Shown one piece after another: positions 17,231 to 27,844 of a DNA stretch of 64,000 bases (position 1 is the stretch's first letter; the number at the start of each line of letters is the position of its first letter). Location: contig NZ_VUYU01000001.1 of the NCBI RefSeq assembly GCF_011682065.1, positions 310,001 through 374,000 of the forward strand, written 5' to 3'. The notes beneath the pieces were generated by a model. It was not told the origin of the DNA. It searched no databases and worked only from the letters and a program-made list of their open reading frames with translations. The translations under genes and the position numbers were made by a program. Origin of the DNA: Massilia rubra (GTDB lineage Bacteria > Pseudomonadota > Gammaproteobacteria > Burkholderiales > Burkholderiaceae_D).

Positions 17231-17554
17231 ATGAAAATCACATCGCTCATCGGCTGCGCCATGATGCTCGCCGCGCTGGCCGGCTGCCACAAGGACGAGC
17301 AGGGCATGGGACCGGCGCAGAAGGCCGGCGCCAATATCGATAAAGCCGGCGACACCGTCGGCGCCAACCTGAAGGCCAACGTCGACAAGGCCGAGGAAGC
17401 GGGCAAGAAGATCACCGATGCGGCCAAGGCCACCGGCGACAAGATCGACGAAGCGACCCTGGACGCCAGCAAGGGGCTGGACCGGGCCACCGAGAACGTC
17501 GGCAAGAAGGTGGAACAGGCGGGCGAGAAGATCCAGGAATCGGCGCGCAAATAG
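17231..17554 (+). CDS. Small lipoprotein, charged amphipathic helix
   Basis: 107 residues. A lipoprotein signal ends in the lipobox LAGC (Cys19). The mature part is one long Lys/Ala/Asp/Glu-rich helix with 11-residue-like repeats (ANVDKAEEAGKKITDAAK), reminiscent of LEA-like or entericidin-type stress proteins. A role in envelope stress is inference. It has its own upstream space, with GTAGGGG just before the ATG, and it converges with the next gene with only 11 bases between the stops. Confidence 0.7.
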   Translation: MKITSLIGCAMMLAALAGCHKDEQGMGPAQKAGANIDKAGDTVGANLKANVDKAEEAGKKITDAAKATGDKIDEATLDASKGLDRATENVGKKVEQAGEKIQESARK

Positions 17555-17565
17555 TCACGCCGTAG

Positions 17566-18348
17566 TCAGGCTGCCCCGCGCCGGCCGGCGCTGCCGGCGC
17601 GCCAGTCGTCGACGGCGTCCACGCTCACGACCAGCGCCACCATGTTCGGAAAGCGTTCGAGCATCTGGTCCAGCCACGGCAGGTCCCGCATCAGCTGTTC
17701 GGGGGCGGGTGGGGCCGGCTTGCGCAGGCGCTCGAGCACGCGCCGGCGCCGTCCCAGTTCCGGGTCGCCGGCGGCATTGAACAGCGCCAGTTCGCCCACG
17801 GCGCGCTCGACCAGCGACCCGGCCGCGCCGAAGCGCAGCAGGCGGCGCCTGTCGCCAGCCCAGTCGAACAGGCTGGCCGCCACCGGCAGCAGCGTTTCGT
17901 GGCCCGGCTTCCAGCCGGCCGCCAGCAGGTGCGCCATGACTTCCTCGAACAGGGCGCGCGCGCACAGGTTGATCATGGCGTCGCCGTCGAGGATGCGCTG
18001 CATCTCGCGCCGCCACGACGTTTCGTCGCCGGCCGCCTGCGTCAGCGTCAGGCGCGCCAGCGCGGCCCGGTACTGCGCAATGGCCAGGTCGCACAGATGC
18101 TGCGGGTCGGCGCGCCCGCTGTCGGGCAACAGCGGCTGGGGCTGCGCGCCATATTCCGGCACCGCTCCGGCCGCCTGCGCGGCCCACGCCAGCGCCAGTT
18201 CGTAAGCCTCGCGCAGGTACTGGAAACCGGCGGCGTCGCCTTCCTGGTCGATTCTCTTGAGTTCACGCGCATAGGCGCGCCGCACCGTGCGCATGTCGGC
18301 GTCCTGGCCCAATCCGAGCCTGGCGAACGAGGCGTGCATGGAGGGCAT
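17566..18348 (-). CDS. J-domain-like protein lacking the HPD motif
   Basis: 260 residues. The first 55 resemble a J domain (FARLGLGQDADMRTVRRAYARELKRIDQE...FQYLREAYELAL), but the HPD tripeptide needed to stimulate Hsp70 ATPase is replaced by RID. The rest is helical with no known motif. Similar J-like proteins in betaproteobacteria are usually annotated as J-domain-containing, with unknown role. The ATG is 1 base after the stop of the upstream diguanylate cyclase gene on the same strand, so the pair is probably one transcript. Confidence 0.6.
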   Translation of the reverse strand: MPSMHASFARLGLGQDADMRTVRRAYARELKRIDQEGDAAGFQYLREAYELALAWAAQAAGAVPEYGAQPQPLLPDSGRADPQHLCDLAIAQYRAALARLTLTQAAGDETSWRREMQRILDGDAMINLCARALFEEVMAHLLAAGWKPGHETLLPVAASLFDWAGDRRRLLRFGAAGSLVERAVGELALFNAAGDPELGRRRRVLERLRKPAPPAPEQLMRDLPWLDQMLERFPNMVALVVSVDAVDDWRAGSAGRRGAA

Positions 18349-18349
18349 G

Positions 18350-20440
18350 TCAGACGATGGTCAGCTTCGGCGGCGTGGCCGCGTTTTTCGATTCCGGCCA
18401 GGTGCCGAGCACGATCGACATGTCGACGTAGCCGGCGCCCCAGGCGCGCTCGAGGTCCTGCTCGATGTTTTCCATCGTGGTCTTTTCGAAATTGGCGAAG
18501 CCGCGCACGCCGTAGGCGCGGTTGCGCCCGTGCGCCTTGGCCAGGTAGAGCGCCATGTCGACCAGGTTGACGGCGCGTTCCCACGGCAGCGCATCGGTGC
18601 CCGGCACCAGGGGAAAGGGCGCGAAGCCGATCGACACGTTCACCGACAGGCGCTTGTCCTGGTAGTCGATGCCCTGCTGCGAAATCCCGGTCAACAGGCG
18701 CCGTGCGATTTCCTCGACGCCGCTGCGCGGGATGGCCGGCAAGAAGGCGAGGAATTCTTCACCGCCCCAGCGCACGATCATGTCGGTCTCGCGCAGGATG
18801 TCGCGCAGGCTGTCGGCGATCATTTTCAGCACGGCGTCGCCGGCCGCGTGGCCATGGCTGTCGTTGACGTGCTTGAAGTGGTCGACGTCGAGCAGGAACA
18901 GGGCGCCGACGATTTCCTCGCCCGAGGTGCCGGCGCCGCGTTTTTCCACCTGCAGGTGGCCGCGCATGAACTCCTGGAAGTGGCGCCGGTTGTACAAACC
19001 GGTAAGCGGATCGCGCGAACTTTGCTGCTTCAGTTCCAGGTTCTTGACCTTGAGCTGGGCATTCGCGTGGCGCACCTTGCGGTACAGGATGCCGACCACC
19101 AGCGCGGCCAGCGCAAACACCACCGCCAGCAGCCACCACACGCGCTGCTGCAGGCGGCGGTTGTCGATTTCGGTCGTCTTGAGCTGGTTTTCGCGGCTCA
19201 GCAGTTCGATCTGGCGCTGCTTCTTTTCGGTCTCGTACTTTTCCTGCAGTTCGAGCGTGGCTTTCTGGCGCCGTTTTTCGAACAGCTCGTTCGACAGCGC
19301 GCGCTCGCGGTGATAGGCCTTGACCGCGCCCGCCATGTCGCCGGCGCGTTCGAGCGCGGCGCCGTATTCCATCAGCACTTCCTGCAATTCCGGCTTGTCG
19401 CCGACCTTTTCGTACCAGGCCAGGCCCATGTCGAAATGGCGCTTGCCCTCGACCAGGCTGCCCAGGCCCAGGTGCGCCTGGCCCAGGTTCAGGTGCGCGG
19501 TGGCCACGGTGCTGTCGTCGTTCAGGCTGCGCCCCGCCTTCAAGGCCTGGTTTGCGTACGACAGGGTGCGCGCATAATCGTGCTGCTTCAGGTAGCTGTC
19601 GGACAGGTTCACCAGCGACCCGGCGATCATCGCCTCGGCGCCGATCTGGCGCTCGTACTCGAGCCCCGCCAGCAGGGCGCGCAGGCCGCGCTGCGGCTGG
19701 TTGGTTTCGACCGCCAGGCCGTATTCGGTATCCTTCAGGGTCGCCAGGCGCCCCGGCGAATTGGTTTGCTCGGCCAGCGCGGTGGCTTCGTCGAGCGCCT
19801 CGAAACCCTTGTCATGCTCGTTCAACTGGCCGTACAGGATGGCCAACGAATTGAGCGCCTGGACCTTGGGGATCGGCTGGCCGTACTGGCGCGCCAGGGT
19901 CAGCGCGGTCTGCATCTTGCCCATCGCGGCCGGAAAATTGCCGTCTTCCGCGTAGGCCTGGCCGGAGGTAATCGCGGCCTGCACGCGCAGTGCCATGTCG
20001 TCGGTGGTGTTGGCGATCTTTTCGCCTTCCCACGCCAGTTGGTGCGACAGCGCCAGCTGGTCCATGCGCGAGACCACGTAAGCCTTGGTCAGCAGCCCCT
20101 TGGCCTTGACCACATTGTCCTTCGTGTCGCGCCCGAAGGCGATCAGTTCCTCGGCCGCGGCCAGCGCTTCGGGCACCTGGTTCAAGCCGCGCAGGGCCAG
20201 GCACAGCTGGACCAGGAAATCGGCCTTGGTGCGCACCGGCGCGGCGCGCGCCTCGGTTTCGATCCGGCGCAGCGCTTCGAGCGCCTTGGGCGGAACGTAG
20301 CGGTTGATTTCGCGGATTTCCACCAGGCGCGCATCGAGGGCCGGATGCTGGGCCTGGGCGAGACCCGACACCAGGCATAGCGATGCCAGCAGCACGCGGA
20401 CCTGGCGGCCCGACGGGGTGTCTGATAAACCTGCCAACAT
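18350..20440 (-). CDS. TPR-type membrane diguanylate cyclase
   Basis: 696 residues from ATG 20440 (AAGGAA 6 bases upstream). A signal peptide (about 12-32, SLCLVSGLAQAQ) is followed by a 400-residue helical region with several TPR-like repeats (GQAHLGLGSLVEGKRHFDMG and similar), one membrane helix (WLLAVVFALAALVVGILY) and a C-terminal GGDEF domain. The active-site motif is intact (RWGGEEFLAFLP), with FKHVNDSHGHAAGD upstream, so it should make cyclic-di-GMP from two GTP. The TPR part lies in the periplasm and probably senses a protein or ligand. It is the first gene of a two-gene unit with the J-like protein. Confidence 0.9.
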   Translation of the reverse strand: MLAGLSDTPSGRQVRVLLASLCLVSGLAQAQHPALDARLVEIREINRYVPPKALEALRRIETEARAAPVRTKADFLVQLCLALRGLNQVPEALAAAEELIAFGRDTKDNVVKAKGLLTKAYVVSRMDQLALSHQLAWEGEKIANTTDDMALRVQAAITSGQAYAEDGNFPAAMGKMQTALTLARQYGQPIPKVQALNSLAILYGQLNEHDKGFEALDEATALAEQTNSPGRLATLKDTEYGLAVETNQPQRGLRALLAGLEYERQIGAEAMIAGSLVNLSDSYLKQHDYARTLSYANQALKAGRSLNDDSTVATAHLNLGQAHLGLGSLVEGKRHFDMGLAWYEKVGDKPELQEVLMEYGAALERAGDMAGAVKAYHRERALSNELFEKRRQKATLELQEKYETEKKQRQIELLSRENQLKTTEIDNRRLQQRVWWLLAVVFALAALVVGILYRKVRHANAQLKVKNLELKQQSSRDPLTGLYNRRHFQEFMRGHLQVEKRGAGTSGEEIVGALFLLDVDHFKHVNDSHGHAAGDAVLKMIADSLRDILRETDMIVRWGGEEFLAFLPAIPRSGVEEIARRLLTGISQQGIDYQDKRLSVNVSIGFAPFPLVPGTDALPWERAVNLVDMALYLAKAHGRNRAYGVRGFANFEKTTMENIEQDLERAWGAGYVDMSIVLGTWPESKNAATPPKLTIV

Positions 20441-20733
20441 CACGTTCCTTCATGTGAAAACCGGTGCTTTCCGAGCGGGAAAACTGCGGTCAATTATATT
20501 CTTGTTGCAAGCGGGAAAGTTCCACCGGCACTCAGATTGTGCCCCTAAATGCACATGTAAATGGCAGGCACGTGTGTTTCGATGACGCTTTGGCATGGAA
20601 GTGTTGGTCCGATACGACGCCCCTGGCGGTGCTTCATGACCGCGATTAGGCCGTCTGTCGCATTTGCCGCCCGGCGCCGCGCGTTTGACTTACATTCCGT
20701 ACAAGCCCATCAATCAACATGTCAGGAAACACC

Positions 20734-21600
20734 ATGCTCGAACTGCGCAATGTGGTCAAAACATTCGGTAACAAGGTGCGCGCGGTCGATGCCGTGAGCC
20801 TGTCGCTGGAACACGGCGTGGTCGGCCTGATCGGCCACAATGGCGCCGGCAAGACCACCCTGATGCAGATGATCGCCACGCTCACGCGCCCGAGCAGCGG
20901 CCAGATCCTGTTCGACGGCGTCGATATCGTGGCGCGCCCGCAGCACATCCGGCGCCGGCTCGGCTACCTGCCGCAGGACTTCGGCGTGTACCCGAATCTG
21001 TCGGCCCTCGAATTCATGCAGTATTTCGCCGCCCTCAAAGGCGTGCGCGATCCGGGCCGCGTCAAGCACCTGCTCGAACTGGTCAACCTGCACGAACAGG
21101 CCAGGCGCCCTGCGGCCTCGTTCTCGGGCGGCATGCGGCGCCGCCTCGGCATCGCCCAGGCGCTGCTGAACGACCCCGACATCCTGGTCGTCGACGAGCC
21201 CACCGCCGGCCTCGATCCCGAGGAACGCCTGCGCTTTCGCAACCTGCTGGGCGAACTCGGATCGACCAAGCTGGTGATCATGTCGACCCACATCGTGTCC
21301 GACGTCGAAACCATCGCCGGCCGGCTGGCCACCATGGACGCGGGCAAGCTGATCGCCTGCGAAACGCCGCGCACCCTGCTCGACCAGGCGCGCGGGCGCA
21401 TCTGGTCGGCCAATGTCGGCGCGGCCGACTACGAACTGCTGCGCGCCAGGGTGAATGTGCTGCACGCGCAGCGCGAGGGCGAGCAGGTGGCGCTGCGCAT
21501 CGTGCACGGCGCCTCGCCGTGCGCCGGCGCGCGACTGGCCGAACCGACCCTGGAAGAAGCGCTGATCGCCCAGCGCCACGCCTTGAAGGAGGCGGCGTGA
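20734..21600 (+). CDS. ABC transporter ATP-binding protein
   Basis: 288 residues from ATG 20734, chosen because AGGAAA lies just before it; ATG 20719 would add five residues. Walker A GHNGAGKTT, Q-loop region YLPQDFG, signature FSGGMRRRLGIAQAL, Walker B ILVVDEPTAGLDP and the switch His (STHIVSD) are all intact. It belongs to the class of drug/antibiotic or ABC-2 type exporters. The next gene encodes its permease and overlaps the stop codon. Confidence 0.9.
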   Translation: MLELRNVVKTFGNKVRAVDAVSLSLEHGVVGLIGHNGAGKTTLMQMIATLTRPSSGQILFDGVDIVARPQHIRRRLGYLPQDFGVYPNLSALEFMQYFAALKGVRDPGRVKHLLELVNLHEQARRPAASFSGGMRRRLGIAQALLNDPDILVVDEPTAGLDPEERLRFRNLLGELGSTKLVIMSTHIVSDVETIAGRLATMDAGKLIACETPRTLLDQARGRIWSANVGAADYELLRARVNVLHAQREGEQVALRIVHGASPCAGARLAEPTLEEALIAQRHALKEAA

Positions 21601-23165
21601 TGCTGTCGATGCTGCACCTGCTGCGCGCGCTGGCGCTCAACGAGGTACGCCTGCGCATGCGGCGCACCTCGACCATGGTGGCGCTGCTGGCGGTGGTGGC
21701 GGTCAGCTGGGCGATGATCGCCGACCCCGCCAGCGGCAATGCACTGCTGGTGTTTAACAAGGCGCGCGTGCTGTACACCAGTTCCGCGCTGGCATTGGGC
21801 AGCGCCACCCTGGGCGCCTTGCTGTTCGGCCTTGGCGGTTTTTACCTGGTGCGCGGGCGCATGAGCGAAGACCTGCGCAGCGGCATCGGCGGCGTGATCG
21901 GCGCCACGCCGGTCGGCAGCGCGCTGTTCCTGGCCGGGCGCTGGCTGGGCGCCTGCGCCTACCTCGGCGCGCTGGTGGCCGCCTTCATTCTCACCATGCT
22001 GGTGCTGCACGGGCTGCGCGGCGACGGTCCGCTCGAACCGCTGGTCTACCTGCAAACCTACGTGCTGCTGATGGCGCCGATGGTGCTGTTCGCGGCCAGT
22101 TGCGCGATCCTGTTCGACAGCTGGGCGCCGCTGATGGGCAAGGGCGGGGACGTGCTGTTCTTCATGCTGTGGATAGCGCAGCTGGTGTTGATGACGCAAA
22201 GCGGCAGCAGCGAGGTCCCGGCGCTGATGGTGTTCGATTTTTCGGGGCTGGCGGTGGCGGTGGCGGCGGTGCACGGGTTTGTGAGCGGCACTGATTTCTC
22301 GATTGGGTCGAGCCCTTTCGACGCCGCGCTGGCGCCGGTGTCGCTGCCGCCGCTGCTGTGGAGCGCGCGCATGATCGGGCTGCGCGCGGCGTCGGCCGTG
22401 CTGGCACTGGTGCCGCTGCTGCCGGCCTGGTGGCTGTTCCACCGCTATTCGCCGGACCGGGTCAAGCCCGGGCGCGCCCGCTTGCGCCGCACCCCACTGG
22501 CGCTGGTCAATGCCGCACTGCGCCCCTTGGCCGTGCTGGCCAATCCCTTGCTGGCGCTGGCCGCGCGCGTGCCGGGGCTGGCCGGCCAGGTGCTGGCCGA
22601 CCTCGCGCTGACCTTCATCATCGCCCCTGCCGCGCTGCTGGCGTTTGTCCTGTGTGCGGGCGCCGCCGTATTCGCACCGATGAACGCCCTGCCGGCGCTG
22701 CTGATGGCGGCGGTGGCGTCGTGGGGCATCCTGGTGGGCGACATCAGTACCCGCGACTACGCGGGGGCCACCGAAGACCTGAGCGGCACGGTGAGCGGCG
22801 GGGTGGCCTTGCGCTACCTGCGCCAGTATGCCGCCAGCGTGCTGCTTGGCTTGATGTTCATGGGGCCGGTGGCGCTGCGCTGGGCCTTCACGCAGCCGCT
22901 GCGGGCACTGGCGCTGGTGGTGGGCGTGGCCAGCCTGTCGGCGTTGGCCAGCCTGTTTGGCCGCTGCGGCAGGACGGCGCGCCTGTTCCTGTCGCTGTTC
23001 CTGTTCGGGTTCTACGTCGCGCTCAACGCCACCGAGGCGCCGAGGATCGACGCGGTGGGCTTCAATGGCGCCGCCAACCTGCACTCGGTGGCGCTGTACG
23101 CGCTGGTGGGCGCGCTGGCGCTGGCCGGCGGCTACCTGTACAACGCCGGCCGCCTGGAACGCTAG
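21600..23165 (+). CDS. ABC-2 type transporter permease
   Basis: 521 residues. The ATG overlaps the stop of the ATPase gene (TGATG), with GGAGGCG upstream. About 12 hydrophobic segments are visible, in two sets of six, for example TMVALLAVVAVSWAMIA, ALALGSATLGALLFGLGG and TFIIAPAALLAFVLC. The first six resemble an ABC-2 half and the second six look like a duplication. The substrate is unknown. The stop lies inside the 13-base palindrome CTAGGAGTCCTAG shared with the convergent gene. Confidence 0.85.
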   Translation: MLSMLHLLRALALNEVRLRMRRTSTMVALLAVVAVSWAMIADPASGNALLVFNKARVLYTSSALALGSATLGALLFGLGGFYLVRGRMSEDLRSGIGGVIGATPVGSALFLAGRWLGACAYLGALVAAFILTMLVLHGLRGDGPLEPLVYLQTYVLLMAPMVLFAASCAILFDSWAPLMGKGGDVLFFMLWIAQLVLMTQSGSSEVPALMVFDFSGLAVAVAAVHGFVSGTDFSIGSSPFDAALAPVSLPPLLWSARMIGLRAASAVLALVPLLPAWWLFHRYSPDRVKPGRARLRRTPLALVNAALRPLAVLANPLLALAARVPGLAGQVLADLALTFIIAPAALLAFVLCAGAAVFAPMNALPALLMAAVASWGILVGDISTRDYAGATEDLSGTVSGGVALRYLRQYAASVLLGLMFMGPVALRWAFTQPLRALALVVGVASLSALASLFGRCGRTARLFLSLFLFGFYVALNATEAPRIDAVGFNGAANLHSVALYALVGALALAGGYLYNAGRLER

Positions 23166-23170
23166 GAGTC

Positions 23171-24944
23171 CTAGACCGCCAGTTGCTGCAACAGGTACAG
23201 GCGCTGGTACAGGCCGCCGTCGACCTGCATCAACTCGTCGTGCGAACCGGCTTCCGAGATGCGGCCGTGATTGAGCACCACGATGCGGTCGGCCTCGCGG
23301 ATGGTCGAGAGGCGGTGTGCGATGGCGATGATGGTCACCCGTCCGCGCAGTTCGTTCAAGGCCTCCTGCACCACCTGCTCGGTGGCGCTGTCGATATGCG
23401 AGGTCGCTTCGTCGAGCAGCAGGATGCGCGGCTGGCCGGCCAGCGCGCGCGCAATCGCGATCAGCTGTTTCTGGCCGGTCGACAGGCGCGAGCCGCTTTC
23501 GCCGAGCGGCGTATCGTAGCCGTCTTCCAGCGCGGCGATGAAGTCGTGCGCATGGGCCGCGCGCGCCGCCGTTTCGATGGCTTGCTGCGACAGGCCGCGT
23601 CCCATGTCGATGTTCTCGCGCGCCGACGCCGCCAGCAGGAACGGGTCCTGCGGCACCAGGCCCACCTCGGAGCGGAAACGCTCGTTGTCGATGGCCGCCA
23701 GCGGCTGGCCGTTCACTTCAATGGCGCCGGGGCGCGACGGGTAGTAGCGCAGCAGCAGCGACAGCAGGGTCGACTTGCCGCTGCCGGTGTGGCCGACGAT
23801 GCCGAAGAAGGCGCCCTGCCGCACGTCCAGGTTCAGGTCGTGCAGCACGTCCTGGCCGGGCGCGTAGCCGAAGGTGAGGTTGCGGATGCGCACCGCCGGC
23901 GCGTCCGGCGCCCCCGCCTCGGGAGGCGCCGCACGGCCGCTGTCGTGTTCCGGCGCGCCGGCTTCGCCCAGCAAGGCCGATACGCGCGCGGTCGCCACCA
24001 CGGCTTGCTGCAAGCCGCTGAACTGCATCGTAATCTGGATCATCGGTTCGACCACGCGCGCGATGTAGCTGATGAAGGCGTACAGCACCCCGACTTCGAG
24101 CGCGTTCATCTCGCGCCGCCCGAAGCTGTAGATCACCACCGCCAGCAGGATCACATTGAGCAAATCGAGCGCCGGGCGCAGCAAAAAGGCGTTGGCGCGC
24201 AGTTCGGCCAGGCGCGCCTTGTAGTGCGCCTCGTTGGTGGCGCCGAAGCGCGCACCGAAGCGTTCTTGCGCGTTATTCGCCTGCAGCACGCTCATGCCGC
24301 CGATCGATTCGGCGATCTGGCCGTTGATGTCGCTGCGCAGGGCGCGCGCGCGGGTCACCGCCGGCGCCGACAGGCGCTGGTAGACGAACACGATGACCAC
24401 CACCGCCGGCACCAGCGCCAGCACGATCAGCATCAGGCGCCAGTCCAGCCAGGCCATGGCGATCATGGTCCCGACCAGCACGATGCTGCTGTCGAGGATC
24501 ACGAACAGCACCTGGATGTACAGCGTCTTGACGGCCTCGGTGTCGTTGGTCACGCGGCTGATCAACTGGCCGGTGATGGCGCGATCGAAAAACGCCATCG
24601 GCAGGCGCAGCACGTGGCCGAACACCCATTCGCGCAGGCGTTGCACCGAACGCATGGCCAGTCCCGACAGGCGCACCAGTTGCAGGTAGCGCAGCCAGCT
24701 GGCGATCCAGCCGCTCACCAGCATGGCGCCGAGCAGCATGGCCATGCGCGGAAAATCGAGGTGGCGCGGCAGCAGGTGGTCGTCGATCAGGGCCTTGCCG
24801 AGGATCGGGCCGATCACTTCCAGGCCGGCCGCGAGAATCAGCCACAGGGTCGCCCACAGCAAATGCCGGCGGTCGGGTTGGGCGGCGCGGCGCAACAGGC
24901 TGATCGCTTGCGCGGCCTGCGCCGGCATGGCTTTGGCGGTGGTA

Positions 24945-24955
<11 letters not shown>
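23171..24955 (-). CDS. Heterodimeric ABC exporter, subunit 2 (MdlB-like)
   Basis: 594 residues from ATG 24955, which overlaps the end of the upstream subunit by 11 bases. Six membrane helices are followed by an ATPase domain: Walker A GHTGSGKST, signature LSTGQKQLIAIARAL and Walker B ILLLDEATSHID. The signature deviates (STGQ for SGGQ) while the catalytic Glu is kept. In MdlAB/BmrCD-type heterodimers one ATP site is degenerate, and this subunit supplies the altered signature for it. The substrate (drug, lipid or peptide) is unknown. Confidence 0.85.
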
Positions 24956-26696
<1,741 letters not shown>

Positions 26697-26727
26697 TGAA
26701 TACGTTCCTTGGATGTTGCGCCCGGAC

Positions 26728-26751
26728 GAAAAAAACGGGCCGAAGCCCGTC
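26728..26751 (-). terminator. Intrinsic terminator after the phasin gene
   Basis: On the minus strand ACGGGC, loop TTCG, GCCCGT is followed by seven Ts (26729-26735 read as A on plus). It lies between the phasin stop (26830) and the ABC exporter start, so it should separate the two transcripts. Confidence 0.85.
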
Positions 26752-26792
26752 AATTTACTACTTTTGGCAACTTGGCGCAGAGGCCGCCCGTG

Positions 26793-26819
26793 CCAGGAGT
26801 CTGCCGCGCAGACTCCTGG
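26793..26819. repeat. Perfect 12-bp inverted repeat
   Basis: CCAGGAGTCTGC and GCAGACTCCTGG enclose a CGC loop just downstream of the phasin stop codon. There is no T-tract of its own; it may be an mRNA 3' stabiliser working with the terminator 40 bases on, or a REP-like unit. Confidence 0.6.
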
Positions 26820-26829
26820 GGCACTACCG

Positions 26830-27615
26830 TCACTTCCTGCGCGCGCCTTTCGAGGTGGACGATTCGCCCAGTTTGCCGCTGCCCGGCTTGCCCGGATAGG
26901 TGCCCGTCGGCGGCGTGGCGTCGACCGGCTTGATGCCGGAGACGTCGATCTGGATGGCGTCGTCGGCCGCCAGGGGCGCGGCGGCAGGCGTGTCGTGCAC
27001 GGCGCTGGCGGCCACGCTGGCGGCGGCGCGCGCGATCGGCGTGGCCTCGGCCAGCGGCAAGGGATCGGCCTCGGGTTCGTCGGCCGCGCGCAGGCTGACG
27101 ATGATCGGCTCGTCGCGCACGTCATGCGAATCGTGCGAATCGTGCGAATCCGGCGCGACGCCGCGCGCGGATGCGGATTCGGATTGGCTGGCGTCGTCGG
27201 CTTGTTCGTCGTAATCTTCGCTGTAGTCCTCGTCGTCGGCGCCATGCGCTTCGTCGTTGGCCGATTCGCGCACTGAGGCTGGCGCGGCCAGGGCCGACAA
27301 GATGGACGAGCCGGGCGCATTCACGCGCGCGCTGCCGGCGATGCCGAACAGGGCGCGGCTGTAGGCGAGCAGGGTGTCGAAACCGTCGCGGCTGTGCGCG
27401 GTGAGCGCAAACAGGTCGCGCGGGTCCTTGGCGGTCAGCAACTGCTGGATGGCGGCCGTCGATTTTTCGACGCTGGCGCGCGTCGTTTTCAGGTTCAGGG
27501 CAATCAGCTTCTCGGTATTTTCTACCGCTTTGCCGGAAAAATGGCGGAAAGCGTCGAGTTGGGCTTCGAGCTGGGCTTTGCGTGCTGCGGAAAACTGTTC
27601 TGGAAGGTTGCTCAT
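26830..27615 (-). CDS. Phasin-family protein
   Basis: 261 residues from ATG 27615 (AAGGAACCCC upstream). The first 105 residues are the phasin domain: EQFSAARKAQLEAQLDAF, then LNLKTTRASVEKSTAAIQQLL and the AKDPRDLFAL motif. Phasins coat polyhydroxyalkanoate granules in the cytoplasm. The C-terminal 150 residues are low-complexity, with an acidic stretch (DDEDYSEDYDEQADD), a repeated Asp-Ser-His unit (three times) and a basic Lys-rich end, and are unusual in length. No PHA synthesis gene is adjacent. It is divergent from the deaminase gene. Confidence 0.85.
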   Translation of the reverse strand: MSNLPEQFSAARKAQLEAQLDAFRHFSGKAVENTEKLIALNLKTTRASVEKSTAAIQQLLTAKDPRDLFALTAHSRDGFDTLLAYSRALFGIAGSARVNAPGSSILSALAAPASVRESANDEAHGADDEDYSEDYDEQADDASQSESASARGVAPDSHDSHDSHDVRDEPIIVSLRAADEPEADPLPLAEATPIARAAASVAASAVHDTPAAAPLAADDAIQIDVSGIKPVDATPPTGTYPGKPGSGKLGESSTSKGARRK

Positions 27616-27844
27616 TGGGGTTCCTTGGAAGTGTTTTATGACGCGCTGCAATATTGCTAAGTCTATCCATGATTGCCAGCCTTGAAAAGCAATTTTTCAA
27701 CTGTGCTCACGAAAATATCTTGCAATGCAGCATTTATCTTATTGGCATGACGACAGCATGACAAACACGCGTCCGCGCGCCCCAAGTCGGGCCCGATTCG
27801 CTACAATCAGCAGGCCCGCTAACGCCGTTCCCAAGGAGTCCCCG

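Noticed and set aside
23162-23174. Palindrome CTAGGAGTCCTAG between convergent stops
   Set aside because: It is formed by two facing TAG codons; too short and without a T-tract to be a terminator.
27725-27844. Longer N-terminus for the deaminase
   Set aside because: The extension is basic, lacks homology to CodA and has no ribosome site, whereas AAGGAG precedes ATG 27845.
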